Assembly: GCF_007678455.1 (NCBI RefSeq)
Contig: NZ_VEEP01000012.1
Coordinates: 62,001 to 126,000 of the forward strand
Direction: 5' to 3'
Length of the DNA: 64,000 nt
Source of the DNA: Cytobacillus oceanisediminis 2691
GTDB taxonomy: Bacteria; Bacillota; Bacilli; Bacillales; Cytobacillaceae
The notes under the pieces were generated by a model. That model had not been told where the DNA came from, searched no databases, and saw nothing but the letters and a program-made list of their open reading frames with translations. This document shows, piece by piece, positions 16,540 to 25,508 of the stretch. The number at the start of each line of letters is the position of its first letter. The stretch's first letter is position 1. The position numbers and the translations under genes are program-made.

Positions 16540-17433
16540 ATGAACGGGTATTGGTTTAGGTATTCATTGCAGGAATGGTGCAGGGAAATGGAAGAGAAAT
16601 GGGACTCCGTTAAGGCTCAGCTTAGAGAATCTGGTGATCAAGACTCGTTAGAAAAATGGGAAGAAAACTTTTTCACCTTGAAAAAGAAAGCAGAAAGCAA
16701 CTTGGATGAGGAACAGATATATGCAGAAGCGAGAAAATTATTTGACGAACTTACAGATTATGCGAATGACCCTGAAATTGGCCGCCAGCAAGCGCAGAGA
16801 CTACAGCCGGTGCCAATAGGAGGTCACAAATTGCCGCCACTGCCTTATGCCTATAATGCGCTCGAGCCTGTGATCGATAGAGAGATCATGAGACTTCATC
16901 ACTTAAAGCATCACCAAAGCTATGTTGATGGCTTAAACAAAGCTGAAAAAGAAATGCAGAAAGCCAGGCAAACCGGTGATTTCTCTTTGATTAAACACTG
17001 GGAAAGGGAAGCAGCTTTCCACGGATCGGGACATTACCTCCACACGATTTTTTGGAACATTATGGTCCCGAACGGCGGGGGAGCTCCAAAGGGACAGCTT
17101 AGCAAAGCAATAAATGATACATTCGGCGGCTTTGAGGGCTTTAAAAAACATTTTACAGAAGCCGCTAAAAATGTCGAAGCTGTAGGGTGGTCCATCCTTG
17201 TCTGGTCTCCGCGTTCCCACCGCCTCGAAATTCTCCAGGCTGAAAAGCATCAAAATCTGACACAGTGGGATGTTATTCCACTTCTCGTTCTGGATGTTTG
17301 GGAGCACGCCTACTATCTGCAATATAAAAATGAACGGGCTAAATATGTTGAAAACTGGTGGAATGTCGTCAACTGGAAGGAAGTCGAGCAGCGGTTCAAT
17401 AAAGCCAGGACATTAGCCTGGCAGCCATTTTAG
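16540..17433 (+). CDS. Fe/Mn superoxide dismutase with N-terminal extension
   Basis: A 297-residue protein. The last 200 residues are a complete Fe/Mn superoxide dismutase: metal His in HHLKHHQSYVDG, second His in HGSGHYLHTIFWN, and DVWEHAYYLQY with the Asp and His ligands. About 95 extra N-terminal residues, charged and helical, precede it, as in the SodF proteins of Bacillus. It converts superoxide to oxygen and peroxide. ATG 16540 has GGGGAGG upstream. Its terminator is at 17434. There is no functional link to the surrounding catabolic genes except possible oxidase by-products. Confidence 0.93.
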   Translation: MNGYWFRYSLQEWCREMEEKWDSVKAQLRESGDQDSLEKWEENFFTLKKKAESNLDEEQIYAEARKLFDELTDYANDPEIGRQQAQRLQPVPIGGHKLPPLPYAYNALEPVIDREIMRLHHLKHHQSYVDGLNKAEKEMQKARQTGDFSLIKHWEREAAFHGSGHYLHTIFWNIMVPNGGGAPKGQLSKAINDTFGGFEGFKKHFTEAAKNVEAVGWSILVWSPRSHRLEILQAEKHQNLTQWDVIPLLVLDVWEHAYYLQYKNERAKYVENWWNVVNWKEVEQRFNKARTLAWQPF

Positions 17434-17461
17434 AAGAGTGACGGAATGTCACTCTTTTTTT
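17434..17461 (+). terminator. Rho-independent terminator
   Basis: AAGAGTGAC, loop GGAAT, GTCACTCTT, then a run of T. It ends the superoxide dismutase gene one base after its stop and lies upstream of the real start of the next small gene. Confidence 0.93.
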
Positions 17462-17514
17462 GTATAAATGCTTCCCTTTGGCAAAGACTAAACATATGTT
17501 CGGGAGGTGGTATT

Positions 17515-17826
17515 TTGGATAATAAAGATTTCAACCAGATTTACAAGGAATACAAGGAGCAAAGCAGAGCACAAGCTGAAATTGAAGCGAACACAGACCA
17601 GCCCGGGAAAGAGCAAATTGTGGCTGTCCGGAAAAATGACGACGGGGATCTGATCGCATTTAAGACAGAAAATGGCAGGGAGCTGGATTATGTCACTGCC
17701 CTTAATGAAGCAAAGGCTGGCAGACTGGCCCATGTGGATGTATTCCATAAATACGGACGGGATATTCTCAGAAGTGAGCCGGACGGAATCAAAGAAAACA
17801 ATCTTGATCAACTGCCTGATTTTTAG
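17515..17826 (+). CDS. DUF3892 domain protein
   Basis: A 103-residue soluble protein. The second half matches the DUF3892 pattern: IVAVRKNDDGDLIAFKTENG, then an AL.EAK.GR segment and the ending RSEPDGIKENNLDQLPDF. Function of the family is not known. TTG 17515 is chosen because GGGAGGTGG sits upstream and the SOD terminator occupies the upstream part of the longer open frame. The N-terminal 40 residues are polar and charged. It forms a single-gene unit with terminators on both sides. Confidence 0.85.
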   Translation: MDNKDFNQIYKEYKEQSRAQAEIEANTDQPGKEQIVAVRKNDDGDLIAFKTENGRELDYVTALNEAKAGRLAHVDVFHKYGRDILRSEPDGIKENNLDQLPDF

Positions 17827-17850
17827 CAGGGAATCTTCCCTGCTATTTTT
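17824..17850 (+). terminator. Rho-independent terminator
   Basis: TAGCAGGGAA, two-base loop, TTCCCTGCTA, then TTTTT. It overlaps the stop codon of the DUF3892 gene and separates it from the next promoter. Confidence 0.93.
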
Positions 17851-17869
17851 GTTTTCATTTATAAAAAAC

Positions 17870-17928
17870 TTGATTTTTCAGAAATTTCAATCTAAAATTA
17901 ACAATAACATACCAACCGGTAGGTATGT
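17870..17928 (+). promoter_or_regulatory. Sigma-A promoter with TetR-type operator
   Basis: The -35 box TTGATT (17870-17875) and -10 box TAAAAT (17893-17898) are 17 bases apart. A 22-bp palindrome at 17907-17928, arms ACATACC and GGTATGT around ACCGGT, has only one mismatched pair (two bases) and would cover the transcription start. Repression by the TetR protein of 2037 is inferred from related sites at 2003, 2648 and 22257. Confidence 0.8.
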
Positions 17929-18000
17929 GAAAAAGGATAGTAACATACAATTTTAATAATGATGCAGATTTATAAGAAAAAAGTTAGGGGAGTGACTTGA

Positions 18001-19176
18001 ATGCATTTACGCCTTACAGAAGAACAAAAAATGGTCCAGAAGACCATCCGCAGGTTCGTTGAAAAAGAACTGGTGCCTCTGGAAAATGAGGTTCTCAGGA
18101 ATGAAAGAGAAGGACGCCCAAGCCTTCCGCCAGGTAAATTAAAGGAGCTGCAATTAAAGGCAAAGGAAGCAGGCTTCTGGGGAATCAATACACCTGAACA
18201 ATATGGCGGTGCCGATCTTGGTCAAATGATGATGGCCATCGTATTGATGGAAATTTCCAAGACCTTCGTTCCTTTCCAATTCGGTGGGTCAGCAGACAAT
18301 ATTCTTTACTACGGAAACGAAGAACAGAAGCAGAAATATTTGATCCCAACCATCAACGGCGAGAAAAAGTCCTGCTTCGCAATGACAGAGCCAGGCGCGG
18401 GATCGGATACAAGAAATATTAAAATGACCGCAGTCAAAGATGGCAATGAGTGGGTTTTGAATGGCGAAAAGACGTTTATAACGGGTGGAAATGAAGCGGA
18501 CTTTGTCATGGTCATTGCCATTACCGATAAGGAGAAGCATCGGGCAACCGGCCGTGATGGAGTGACCTGCTTTATCGTCGACCGGGATATGGGCTGGAAG
18601 TCGGAGTATATACATACGATGGGTGAGTGGGGTCCTGCCGGTCTTGTGTTTGATAATGTCCGCGTTCCAGAAGAAAACATTCTTGGTGAAGTAGATGGCG
18701 GTTACAAATTAGGACTTGAATGGATTGGCTTTGCAAGGTGGGTTGTTGGTGCAAGGGCAATCGGATCTGCAGAACGTCTACTGCAAATGGCGATTGACTA
18801 TTCAAAAGAACGCATCACCTTTGGCAAACCGATTGCTGAAAGACAAGCCATCCAGTGGATGATTGCTGATTCGGCGGTTGAAATCGAAGCAGCAAGGTGG
18901 CTGGTATTGAACGCCGCCTATACGCTGGATGCAGGTGAAGATAACAGGCATATGGCCTCGATGGCTAAATTGTATGGCTCGAATATGGGGAACAGGGTAG
19001 TGGACCGCGTCATGCAAATACATGGCGGTATGGGATACACAAGGGAATTGCCAATCGAGCGCTGGTATCGTGAAGCCAGGCTTTGGAGAATTTACGATGG
19101 AACAGATGAAATCCAGCGCATGATCATCGCCAGGGACCTGTTAAAAGGACATGTAAAAATTGGGCAGTTTGTTTAA
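18001..19176 (+). CDS. Acyl-CoA dehydrogenase (Asp at the catalytic-base position)
   Basis: A 391-residue ACAD with CFAMTEPGAGSDT (FAD/substrate loop), the C-terminal QIHGGMGYTRELPIERWYR and a YDGTDEIQ motif. In the MCAD-type enzymes this motif is YEGT, with Glu as catalytic base; here it is Asp. Some ACAD branches acting on branched or bulky acyl-CoAs, including ACAD11, have Asp there, so activity is still likely. It is the first gene after the operator at 17907 and is followed by an SDR and two MaoC proteins on the same strand. Electrons should pass to ETF. Confidence 0.93.
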   Translation: MHLRLTEEQKMVQKTIRRFVEKELVPLENEVLRNEREGRPSLPPGKLKELQLKAKEAGFWGINTPEQYGGADLGQMMMAIVLMEISKTFVPFQFGGSADNILYYGNEEQKQKYLIPTINGEKKSCFAMTEPGAGSDTRNIKMTAVKDGNEWVLNGEKTFITGGNEADFVMVIAITDKEKHRATGRDGVTCFIVDRDMGWKSEYIHTMGEWGPAGLVFDNVRVPEENILGEVDGGYKLGLEWIGFARWVVGARAIGSAERLLQMAIDYSKERITFGKPIAERQAIQWMIADSAVEIEAARWLVLNAAYTLDAGEDNRHMASMAKLYGSNMGNRVVDRVMQIHGGMGYTRELPIERWYREARLWRIYDGTDEIQRMIIARDLLKGHVKIGQFV

Positions 19177-19225
19177 TAAGTGAATTTGTAAGCGTTAACA
19201 GTTGACTCGATAGGGAGGAATTATT

Positions 19226-19987
19226 ATGGGAAGATTTGATGGCCGAGTGGCTTTTGTAACAGGAGGAAGCCGGGGAATCGGAAAAGGAATCGTCCAGCTT
19301 TTCGCGCAAGAAGGAGCTAAAGTTGCTTTTATTGATTTGAATGAGGAAGCTCTTGCAGATACAACGAATGAACTTAATGAAAAGGGATATGAAGTCTACT
19401 CAAAGGTAGCGAATGTTACTGACGCAGAGCAAGTTGAACAAGCATTCAAAGAGGTGAAGGACACTTTTGGTTCTGTTGATATCCTGGTAAACAATGCGGG
19501 TGTTATTCGTGACAACCTTCTTTTCAAAATGACTGATTCTGACTGGCAAACTGTCATGGATGTCCATTTGAAGGGATCCTTCAATGCAGCCAGGACTGCA
19601 CAGAAGTACATGGTCGAACAGAAATATGGCCGAATCATCAATATTTCTTCGACTTCCGCACTTGGAAACCGAGGACAGGCAAACTATGCTGCAGCCAAGG
19701 CAGGGCTTCAGGGGTTCACAAAAACCCTGGCCATTGAGCTGGGGCGCTACGGCATTACCGCAAACTCCGTGGCTCCAGGGTTTATCGAAACGGAAATGAC
19801 AAAAGAAACTGCAGCTCGAATTGGCATCCCTTTTGAGGATTTAATTAAACACAGTGTAGCGGGCATTCCGGTTGGCAGAAGCGGAAAACCAGAGGATATT
19901 GCCAATGCTGTCGCATTCTTTGCAGATGAAAAATCATCCTTTGTAAATGGGCAGGTCATCTATGTAGCAGGCGGACCTAAAAATTAA
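19226..19987 (+). CDS. 3-oxoacyl reductase-type SDR (FabG-like)
   Basis: A 253-residue short-chain dehydrogenase with TGGSRGIG, NNAG, catalytic Ser in NISSTSA and YAAAK, and a C-terminal FVNGQVIYVAGG. It resembles FabG and 3-hydroxyacyl-CoA dehydrogenases. GGGAGGAATT precedes ATG 19226. Lying between an acyl-CoA dehydrogenase and two hydratase genes (17 bases before the first), it most likely oxidises the 3-hydroxyacyl-CoA made by the MaoC pair. Confidence 0.94.
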   Translation: MGRFDGRVAFVTGGSRGIGKGIVQLFAQEGAKVAFIDLNEEALADTTNELNEKGYEVYSKVANVTDAEQVEQAFKEVKDTFGSVDILVNNAGVIRDNLLFKMTDSDWQTVMDVHLKGSFNAARTAQKYMVEQKYGRIINISSTSALGNRGQANYAAAKAGLQGFTKTLAIELGRYGITANSVAPGFIETEMTKETAARIGIPFEDLIKHSVAGIPVGRSGKPEDIANAVAFFADEKSSFVNGQVIYVAGGPKN

Positions 19988-20004
19988 CGCGAGGTGAAGG
20001 ATCA

Positions 20005-20454
20005 ATGTTCAAAGAGCATATTGGCAAGCAATCGAATAAAGTGAAAAACATGGTCGAGCGCGGCGCTGTCAAAAAGTTCGCGGAAGCAATCGGGGATCTT
20101 CATACCATTTTCGTGGATGAGGAAACGGGCAAAAACTCCAGATACAGCAAAAACATCGCGCCGCCAACGTTTCCGAGGGTATTTGACTATGGAACAATCG
20201 ACGGATTGAACCTTCCAAATAAAGGCCTGATCCATGGTGAACAAACCTACCATTATGAGCGTCCCTTATTGGTAGGCGAAGAAATCACCTGCTACTCGGT
20301 AGTGAAAAATTACTTTGAAAAAAAAGGCACCCAGGGAGAAATGGGCTTCCTTGTATTAGAAAGCTTTGGTGAGGACGAGATGGGGCAGGTTGTTTTCACC
20401 TCTACACAAACAGTCATTATTACTGAAGCAGTAAGGAAGGTGCTGATTGGATGA
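20005..20454 (+). CDS. MaoC-like N-terminal dehydratase domain protein
   Basis: A 149-residue hot-dog fold protein of the FAS1-like dehydratase (MaoC_dehydrat_N) group, with the segment YSKNIAPPTFPRVFDYG and the HGEQTYHYERPLLVGEEI strand region. Such proteins lack their own full catalytic pair and typically form a heterodimer with a separate MaoC protein; the next gene, overlapping by four bases, encodes that partner. Together they are expected to hydrate a 2-enoyl-CoA. ATG 20005 follows GAGGTGAAGGA. Confidence 0.88.
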   Translation: MFKEHIGKQSNKVKNMVERGAVKKFAEAIGDLHTIFVDEETGKNSRYSKNIAPPTFPRVFDYGTIDGLNLPNKGLIHGEQTYHYERPLLVGEEITCYSVVKNYFEKKGTQGEMGFLVLESFGEDEMGQVVFTSTQTVIITEAVRKVLIG

Positions 20455-20858
20455 GTAGATTAGCAGAATTGAAGATTGGTGAATCTCTAAAGGAAATCCT
20501 GCTGGATCCAGTGGATCGAATCACTTTGATTAAATACGCTGGCGCGTCCGGAGATTATAATCCGATCCATACAATAGACGAAGAAGCAAAGAAGGCAGGA
20601 CTGCCGGGGATTATCGCACACGGAATGTGGACGATGGGCAATCTGGCCAAACTGTTTACTGATTTTTACGAGGAAGGTTTCATTCAGGACTATACAATCC
20701 GCTTCAAAGGAATGGTGTTCCTGAATGACGTTGTCACTCTCCAGGCAGAACTGGCAGAGGAAAATGAAAACAATCTCCGATTCCTCGTCCGTGCAATCAA
20801 CCAAAATGGCAATGAGGTCATTAAGGGAGATGTTTCGTACCATCTGTATGCGTCTTAA
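20451..20858 (+). CDS. MaoC family (R)-specific enoyl-CoA hydratase
   Basis: A 135-residue hot-dog protein that contains the hydratase-2 motif AGASGDYNPIHTIDEEA with catalytic Asp and His, followed by IIAHGMWTMG. It should add water to a 2-enoyl-CoA giving a 3-hydroxyacyl-CoA. The start overlaps the previous stop (ATGA), so translation is coupled and a one-to-one complex with the upstream MaoC-N protein is likely. It closes the operon that starts at 18001; a hairpin follows. Confidence 0.92.
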   Translation: MSRLAELKIGESLKEILLDPVDRITLIKYAGASGDYNPIHTIDEEAKKAGLPGIIAHGMWTMGNLAKLFTDFYEEGFIQDYTIRFKGMVFLNDVVTLQAELAEENENNLRFLVRAINQNGNEVIKGDVSYHLYAS

Positions 20859-20866
20859 TACAAATT

Positions 20867-20893
20867 AAACCCGGCATAGCATTGCTGGGTTTA
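20867..20893 (+). terminator. Terminator hairpin
   Basis: AAACCCGGCA, loop TAGCAT, TGCTGGGTTT with one internal mismatch. The T run afterwards is short, so readthrough into the next operon is possible. Confidence 0.7.
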
Positions 20894-20910
20894 TTGCTAT
20901 AGGTGGTGCA

Positions 20911-21012
20911 GCATTTAGGAATATAAATCGATTTTAAGGAAAATAAGTTCATTTTTAAGGAATAAAAAGAAAAAGTCAGGAATAAATGATCAATTTTAAG
21001 GAATAAAATCAG
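20911..21012. repeat. Five short direct repeats spaced 20-21 bp
   Basis: The word TTTAAGGAATAAA or a close variant recurs with its GGA at 20918, 20938, 20959, 20979 and 21000, giving spacings of 20, 21, 20 and 21 bases. That is two turns of the DNA helix. The block lies between the hairpin at 20867 and the acyl-CoA dehydrogenase gene at 21104 and has no coding potential. It could be a set of phased protein-binding sites or phased A/T tracts causing a bend. Confidence 0.8.
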
Positions 21013-21103
21013 AAATTCCGGTATATCTGCTGCCAATTGATTCAGCAAGATCTACTTTTGATAAAAACTTTTGTTTTTACCAGAAATGAGGTGACAAATA
21101 CAG

Positions 21104-22249
21104 GTGAATTTTGACTTTGATGAGGATTTATTAGCATTAAAACGCAATGTCCGCGATTTCATCCAGGGTGAAGTCGAGCCTGTTGCGATGCAAATTGAAG
21201 AAGAAGACAAAATCCCAGAGCGGATCATCCAGCTTTCCAAGGAAATGGGACTTTTTGGACTCAGCATCCCAGAAGAATACCATGGACTCGGTATCGGCAT
21301 GGTTCAAAAATGTGCACTTTATGAGGAAATTGGCCAGACACACAACGGGTACACCACTTTAATAGGCGCCCATACCGGCATAGGCACGGTTGGCATCGTC
21401 GAAATGGGTAATGAGCAGCAAAAACACAAATACTTGCCGGCGATGGCAAGGGGTGAAAAGATCGGCGCTTTCGCCCTCACTGAGCCTGATGCTGGTTCCA
21501 ATGCGGCTAACCTTAAGACGACTGCGGTCAGAGAAGGTGATAAATATGTGCTTAACGGTTTGAAGCATTATATTACAAATGCTGTAGAGGCAAGTGTTTT
21601 TACAGTGATGGCGGTAACAGACCCTGAAAAAGGGGCGAAAGGCATCACTTCCTTCATTGTTGAGAAGGACTTCCCGGGGTTCAAGCTTGGCAAAGTCGAA
21701 AAAAAGATGGGACTCAAAGGTTCTCATTCAGCTGAATTGGTTTTCGAGGATTGCGAGGTCCCTGTTGAAAATATGCTTGGAGAAGAAGGACAGGGTTATG
21801 TGAATGCCTTGAAAATACTTGCAAACGGAAGGGCGGGCCTTGCATCGCGCAATCTCGGGTCCTGCCAGAAGCTTCTCGACATGTCGGTTGCCTATGCAAA
21901 GGAAAGGATCCAGTTCGGCAAACCGATCATCAAGCAACAGGCGGTAAGCCATATGCTGGCGGAAATGGCGGTTGAAATCGAAGCGCTTCGATCACTTACA
22001 TACCGAGTCGCCTGGATGGTGGATTCGGGCAAGAAGGTCATCAAGGAAGCGGCCATGCTGAAGCTATATGGTTCGGAAGTGTATAACCGGGTGGCTGATA
22101 AAGCTGTTCAAATCCACGGAGGGCTAGGCTATATTTCGGACTATCCTGTCGAAAGGTTTTTCCGTGATGCCAGGATTACAAGGATTTATGAGGGAACTTC
22201 CGAAATCCAGAAAAACATCATAGCAACACAGCTTGAAAAAGAATATTAA
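21104..22249 (+). CDS. Acyl-CoA dehydrogenase, short/medium-chain type
   Basis: A 381-residue ACAD of canonical length. GAFALTEPDAGSNAA is the FAD/substrate loop, QIHGGLGYISDYPVERFFRDAR precedes RIYEGTSEIQ, which holds the catalytic Glu. It oxidises an acyl-CoA to the trans-2-enoyl-CoA. GTG 21104 has GAGGTGA ten bases upstream. The region before it carries five phased repeats, and the next gene has its own operator 8 bases after this gene's stop, suggesting separate control. Confidence 0.94.
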   Translation: MNFDFDEDLLALKRNVRDFIQGEVEPVAMQIEEEDKIPERIIQLSKEMGLFGLSIPEEYHGLGIGMVQKCALYEEIGQTHNGYTTLIGAHTGIGTVGIVEMGNEQQKHKYLPAMARGEKIGAFALTEPDAGSNAANLKTTAVREGDKYVLNGLKHYITNAVEASVFTVMAVTDPEKGAKGITSFIVEKDFPGFKLGKVEKKMGLKGSHSAELVFEDCEVPVENMLGEEGQGYVNALKILANGRAGLASRNLGSCQKLLDMSVAYAKERIQFGKPIIKQQAVSHMLAEMAVEIEALRSLTYRVAWMVDSGKKVIKEAAMLKLYGSEVYNRVADKAVQIHGGLGYISDYPVERFFRDARITRIYEGTSEIQKNIIATQLEKEY

Positions 22250-22256
22250 ACAGGAA

Positions 22257-22278
22257 ACATACCTACTAGTTAGTATGA
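22257..22278. promoter_or_regulatory. Likely TetR operator
   Basis: A 22-bp palindrome with arms ACATACCT and AGTATGA around ACTAGT, related to the site at 17907. It lies 28 bases before the ACAD11-like gene. It is placed to control the operon 22307-34681. No confident promoter boxes were identified around it. Confidence 0.65.
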
Positions 22279-22306
22279 AAGAGACAAAAAGAAAGAGGTG
22301 GACTAA

Positions 22307-23512
22307 ATGAATTTTGACTATACAGAAAAGGTCAAGGGATACCAGGCCAGGCTGACGGAGTTCATGGATGAATACATCTACCCGAATGAACAGGTGTATA
22401 AAGAACAAATTGACAAGATTGACCCTTTTTCAAAAGTTCCTCCGATCATGGAAGAACTGAAGGCAAAGGCAAAAGAAAAAGGTCTTTGGAATCTGTTTTT
22501 GCCAGAGAGCGAATATGGTGAAGGACTGACAAATCTCGAATACGCTCCCCTTTGCGAAATCATGGGCAGGTCCAGCATCGCGCCAGAGGTATTCAATTGT
22601 GCTGCACCGGATACCGGGAATATGGAAGTGCTGGTCCGTTACGGAACTGAAGAGCATAAGGAACAATGGCTGAAACCGCTTTTGGACGGTGAGATTCGTT
22701 CCTGTTTCTCCATGACGGAGCCAGATGTCGCTTCATCTGATGCAACGAATATCCAGGCAAGCATCCTTCGCGATGGTGACGAGTATGTCATTAACGGGAC
22801 AAAATGGTGGTCATCTGGTGCCGGCGATCCACGCTGCAAGATTGCGATCGTAATGGGCAAAAATGACCCAAATGCTCCAAAGCATGAGCAGCAATCTATG
22901 ATTCTCGTTCCGCTGGATAGTCCAGGAGTGACAATTAAGAGAATCCTGCCAGTCTTTGGTTACGATCATGCTCCGCATGGCCATGCCGAAATAGAATACA
23001 AGAATGTCAGAGTGCCTGCTTCCAATATGCTTTGGGATGAAGGGAAAGGCTTTGCGATTGCCCAGGGGCGTCTTGGTCCTGGCAGGATCCACCACTGCAT
23101 GAGGACAATTGGAGCGGCTGAAAGAGCGCTTGAAGAAATGAGCAAACGGGTCCTGGAGAGAACCGCTTTTGGAAAAAAACTTGCCGAGCAGGGGGTCATC
23201 CAGGAATGGATCGCGGAAGCACGAATCGATATTGAGCAGTCCAGACTCCTGACATTGAAAGCTGCCTACATGATGGATACGGTCGGAAACAAAGAAGCGA
23301 AAGCAGAAATTGCGATGATCAAGGTCGTTGCGCCAAATATGGCGTTGAATATCATCGACAGGGCGATTCAGGCTTTTGGCGCAGCCGGGGTAAGTGATGA
23401 TACCACACTAGCTGCTTCCTGGGCGAATATCAGGACATTGAGGCTGGCGGATGGGCCGGATGAAGTGCACAAACGCGCAATCGCAAGGTACGAACTGAAA
23501 AAATATATGTAA
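22307..23512 (+). CDS. ACAD10/11-type acyl-CoA dehydrogenase
   Basis: A 401-residue protein of the branch that includes human ACAD11 and LvaC of the Pseudomonas levulinate pathway. Marks are [42 protein letters not shown] and the C-terminal LADGPDEVH, where Asp replaces the usual catalytic Glu. In that branch the enzyme works on 4-phosphoacyl-CoA, eliminating phosphate to give an enoyl-CoA. A kinase gene of the matching type is 2 kb downstream in the same operon, which supports the same chemistry here. Assignment to the branch is strong; the substrate is inferred. Confidence 0.9.
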   Translation: MNFDYTEKVKGYQARLTEFMDEYIYPNEQVYKEQIDKIDPFSKVPPIMEELKAKAKEKGLWNLFLPESEYGEGLTNLEYAPLCEIMGRSSIAPEVFNCAAPDTGNMEVLVRYGTEEHKEQWLKPLLDGEIRSCFSMTEPDVASSDATNIQASILRDGDEYVINGTKWWSSGAGDPRCKIAIVMGKNDPNAPKHEQQSMILVPLDSPGVTIKRILPVFGYDHAPHGHAEIEYKNVRVPASNMLWDEGKGFAIAQGRLGPGRIHHCMRTIGAAERALEEMSKRVLERTAFGKKLAEQGVIQEWIAEARIDIEQSRLLTLKAAYMMDTVGNKEAKAEIAMIKVVAPNMALNIIDRAIQAFGAAGVSDDTTLAASWANIRTLRLADGPDEVHKRAIARYELKKYM

Positions 23513-23524
23513 GGGGGAGCAGCA

Positions 23525-24298
23525 ATGCATGTATCAAAATTATTTTCACTAAAAGGAAAAGTCGCCATTGTCACTGGGGGCGGACGCGGTCTCGGCGAAC
23601 AGATCGCTGTGGGTTTTGCTGAAGCAGGAGCCAATGTTGTCGTCTGTTCGCGACGAGTCGAAGCATGTGAGGAAGTAAGCCAAAAACTAAAGGAAATCGG
23701 TGTTGAATCTCTTGCTTTGAAATGTGACATCACGAACCCGGAAGACGTGAAAAATGTCGTAGACCAAACTGTTGAGAAATTCGGCCGGATCGATATTCTC
23801 GTCAATAACAGCGGAGCATCATGGGGGGCGCCGGCGGAAGAGATGCCGCTGGAGGCCTGGCAAAAGGTAATGAATGTCAATGTGACTGGAACATTCCTAA
23901 TGTCACAGACAGCAGGTAAAGTCATGCTAGAGCAAGGTTCAGGCAAAATCATCAATATTGCATCAGTGGCGGGATTAAAAGGTTCAAACCCAAAGGTGAT
24001 GGATGCGATCGGCTATAACGCCAGCAAGGGAGCCGTCATTACTTTTACAAAAGACCTGGCAGTAAAATGGGGACCGCGTGGCATCTACGTCAATGCAATA
24101 GCACCTGGATTTTTTCCGACAAAGATGTCAAAAGGGCTGCTGGAAAAAGGCGGCCAGGCGATTCTCGAAGGAACGCCACTAAGGAAATTCGGCTCTGATA
24201 CTGACCTTAAGGGAGTCGCTGTATTCCTGGCGGCACCGGCTTCAGACTACATCACGGGAGACATAGTCGTAGTGGATGGCGGGACACATGTTCTTTAG
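23525..24298 (+). CDS. SDR family oxidoreductase
   Basis: A 257-residue classical SDR: TGGGRGLG cofactor motif, NNSG, catalytic Ser in NIASVAG, active-site YNASK, and ITGDIVVVDGG at the end. It starts 12 bases after the ACAD11-like gene and ends 15 before the thiolase. It could be the 3-hydroxyacyl-CoA dehydrogenase of the operon or, as LvaD does in Pseudomonas, act on a 4-keto/4-hydroxyacyl-CoA. The sequence does not separate these. Confidence 0.93.
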   Translation: MHVSKLFSLKGKVAIVTGGGRGLGEQIAVGFAEAGANVVVCSRRVEACEEVSQKLKEIGVESLALKCDITNPEDVKNVVDQTVEKFGRIDILVNNSGASWGAPAEEMPLEAWQKVMNVNVTGTFLMSQTAGKVMLEQGSGKIINIASVAGLKGSNPKVMDAIGYNASKGAVITFTKDLAVKWGPRGIYVNAIAPGFFPTKMSKGLLEKGGQAILEGTPLRKFGSDTDLKGVAVFLAAPASDYITGDIVVVDGGTHVL

Positions 24299-24313
24299 AA
24301 GGGGGATACTGCT

Positions 24314-25483
24314 TTGAAAAGAGAAGCTGTAATCGTTTCGGCCGTCAGGTCAGCCATCGGCAGGCAGGGCGGAGCGCTTGCCACGGTACCTGCCCATGTC
24401 TTTGGAGCAGAAGTCATAAAGGAAGCTATCAGGAGGGCGAGTGTCCAGCCTGAAATGATCGAAGATATAATCATGGGGAATGTCATCAGCGGCGGAGGCA
24501 ATATTGCCCGGCTGACCGCCCTGCAAACAGGACTATCACTCGAATTGCCCGGCCTGACGATTGACCGGCAGTGCGGATCGGGAATCAACGCAGTTACTCT
24601 CGCGGCCCAGGCGATCAGGGCAGGTGATGGGGATATCTATATTGCAGGCGGGATTGAAAGCATGAGCCGTGCACCATACTTGATGGATAAACCCGACAAA
24701 CCATACAGCCCCGTTCCCCCAAGCTTCCGGAAGTCCCGGCTGTCACCGGAGGAAATCGGCAATCCGCCAATGGGCATCACAGCAGAAAACCTTGCAGAAA
24801 AGTACTCGATCTCAAGAGAAGAACAGGATGAATTCGCCCTGGCAAGCCAGCATAAAATGGCTGCCGCGATGGCTGATGGACGTTTTGACAAGCAAATTGT
24901 TCCAATCACGATTCCGGTCCGAAAAGGGGAGCTAATCGTTTTTAATAAGGATGAACACCCAAGGCCGCAAACGACAATTGAAGCACTTTCCAAGTTGCCG
25001 CCAGCCTTTTTACAGGGAGGAACGGTTACAGCCGGCAGCAGTTCCGGCCTGAATGATGCTGCAGCCGCACTAGTCATCATGTCGAGAGAGAAAGCTCAGG
25101 AATTAGGTGTGAAACCGATGGCCGTGATCAGGGAACAGGCAATAGCAGGGGTCGACCCGAACATCATGGGCATCGGTCCTGTACCAGCCGTTAGAAAAGT
25201 TCTTGAAAGATCAGGTCTTAATCTTGACGACATGGATCTGATTGAAATTAACGAAGCTTTCGCAGCCCAGGTGATTGCCTGCGATCGGGAGCTTAATATG
25301 GATATGGAGAAGGTCAACGTGAATGGCGGTGCGATTGCCCATGGCCATCCACTGGGGGCTACTGGAGCGATCCTGATGACAAAAGCCGTCTATGAACTTG
25401 AAAGAAGAGACGGGCGTTACGCAATGATTACGGCCTGCATCGGCGGTGGCCAGGGAATCGCGGCTATTATTGAACGTGAATAA
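24314..25483 (+). CDS. Acetyl-CoA acyltransferase (thiolase)
   Basis: A 389-residue degradative or biosynthetic thiolase. The nucleophilic Cys is in DRQCGSG (residue 87), the His in AHGHPLG (residue 345) and the second Cys in TACIGGG (residue 375). It cleaves 3-ketoacyl-CoA with CoA to acetyl-CoA and a shortened acyl-CoA. TTG 24314 follows a GAAGGGGGA site. Position after an SDR and before the kinase gene fits the last step of a beta-oxidation-like spiral. Confidence 0.95.
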   Translation: MKREAVIVSAVRSAIGRQGGALATVPAHVFGAEVIKEAIRRASVQPEMIEDIIMGNVISGGGNIARLTALQTGLSLELPGLTIDRQCGSGINAVTLAAQAIRAGDGDIYIAGGIESMSRAPYLMDKPDKPYSPVPPSFRKSRLSPEEIGNPPMGITAENLAEKYSISREEQDEFALASQHKMAAAMADGRFDKQIVPITIPVRKGELIVFNKDEHPRPQTTIEALSKLPPAFLQGGTVTAGSSSGLNDAAAALVIMSREKAQELGVKPMAVIREQAIAGVDPNIMGIGPVPAVRKVLERSGLNLDDMDLIEINEAFAAQVIACDRELNMDMEKVNVNGGAIAHGHPLGATGAILMTKAVYELERRDGRYAMITACIGGGQGIAAIIERE

Positions 25484-25508
25484 ATTTTCAAAAGGAGGAA
25501 TGGCACTT

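Noticed and set aside
17446-17514. N-terminal extension of the DUF3892 protein
   Set aside because: The segment overlaps the SOD terminator; TTG 17515 has a good ribosome site.
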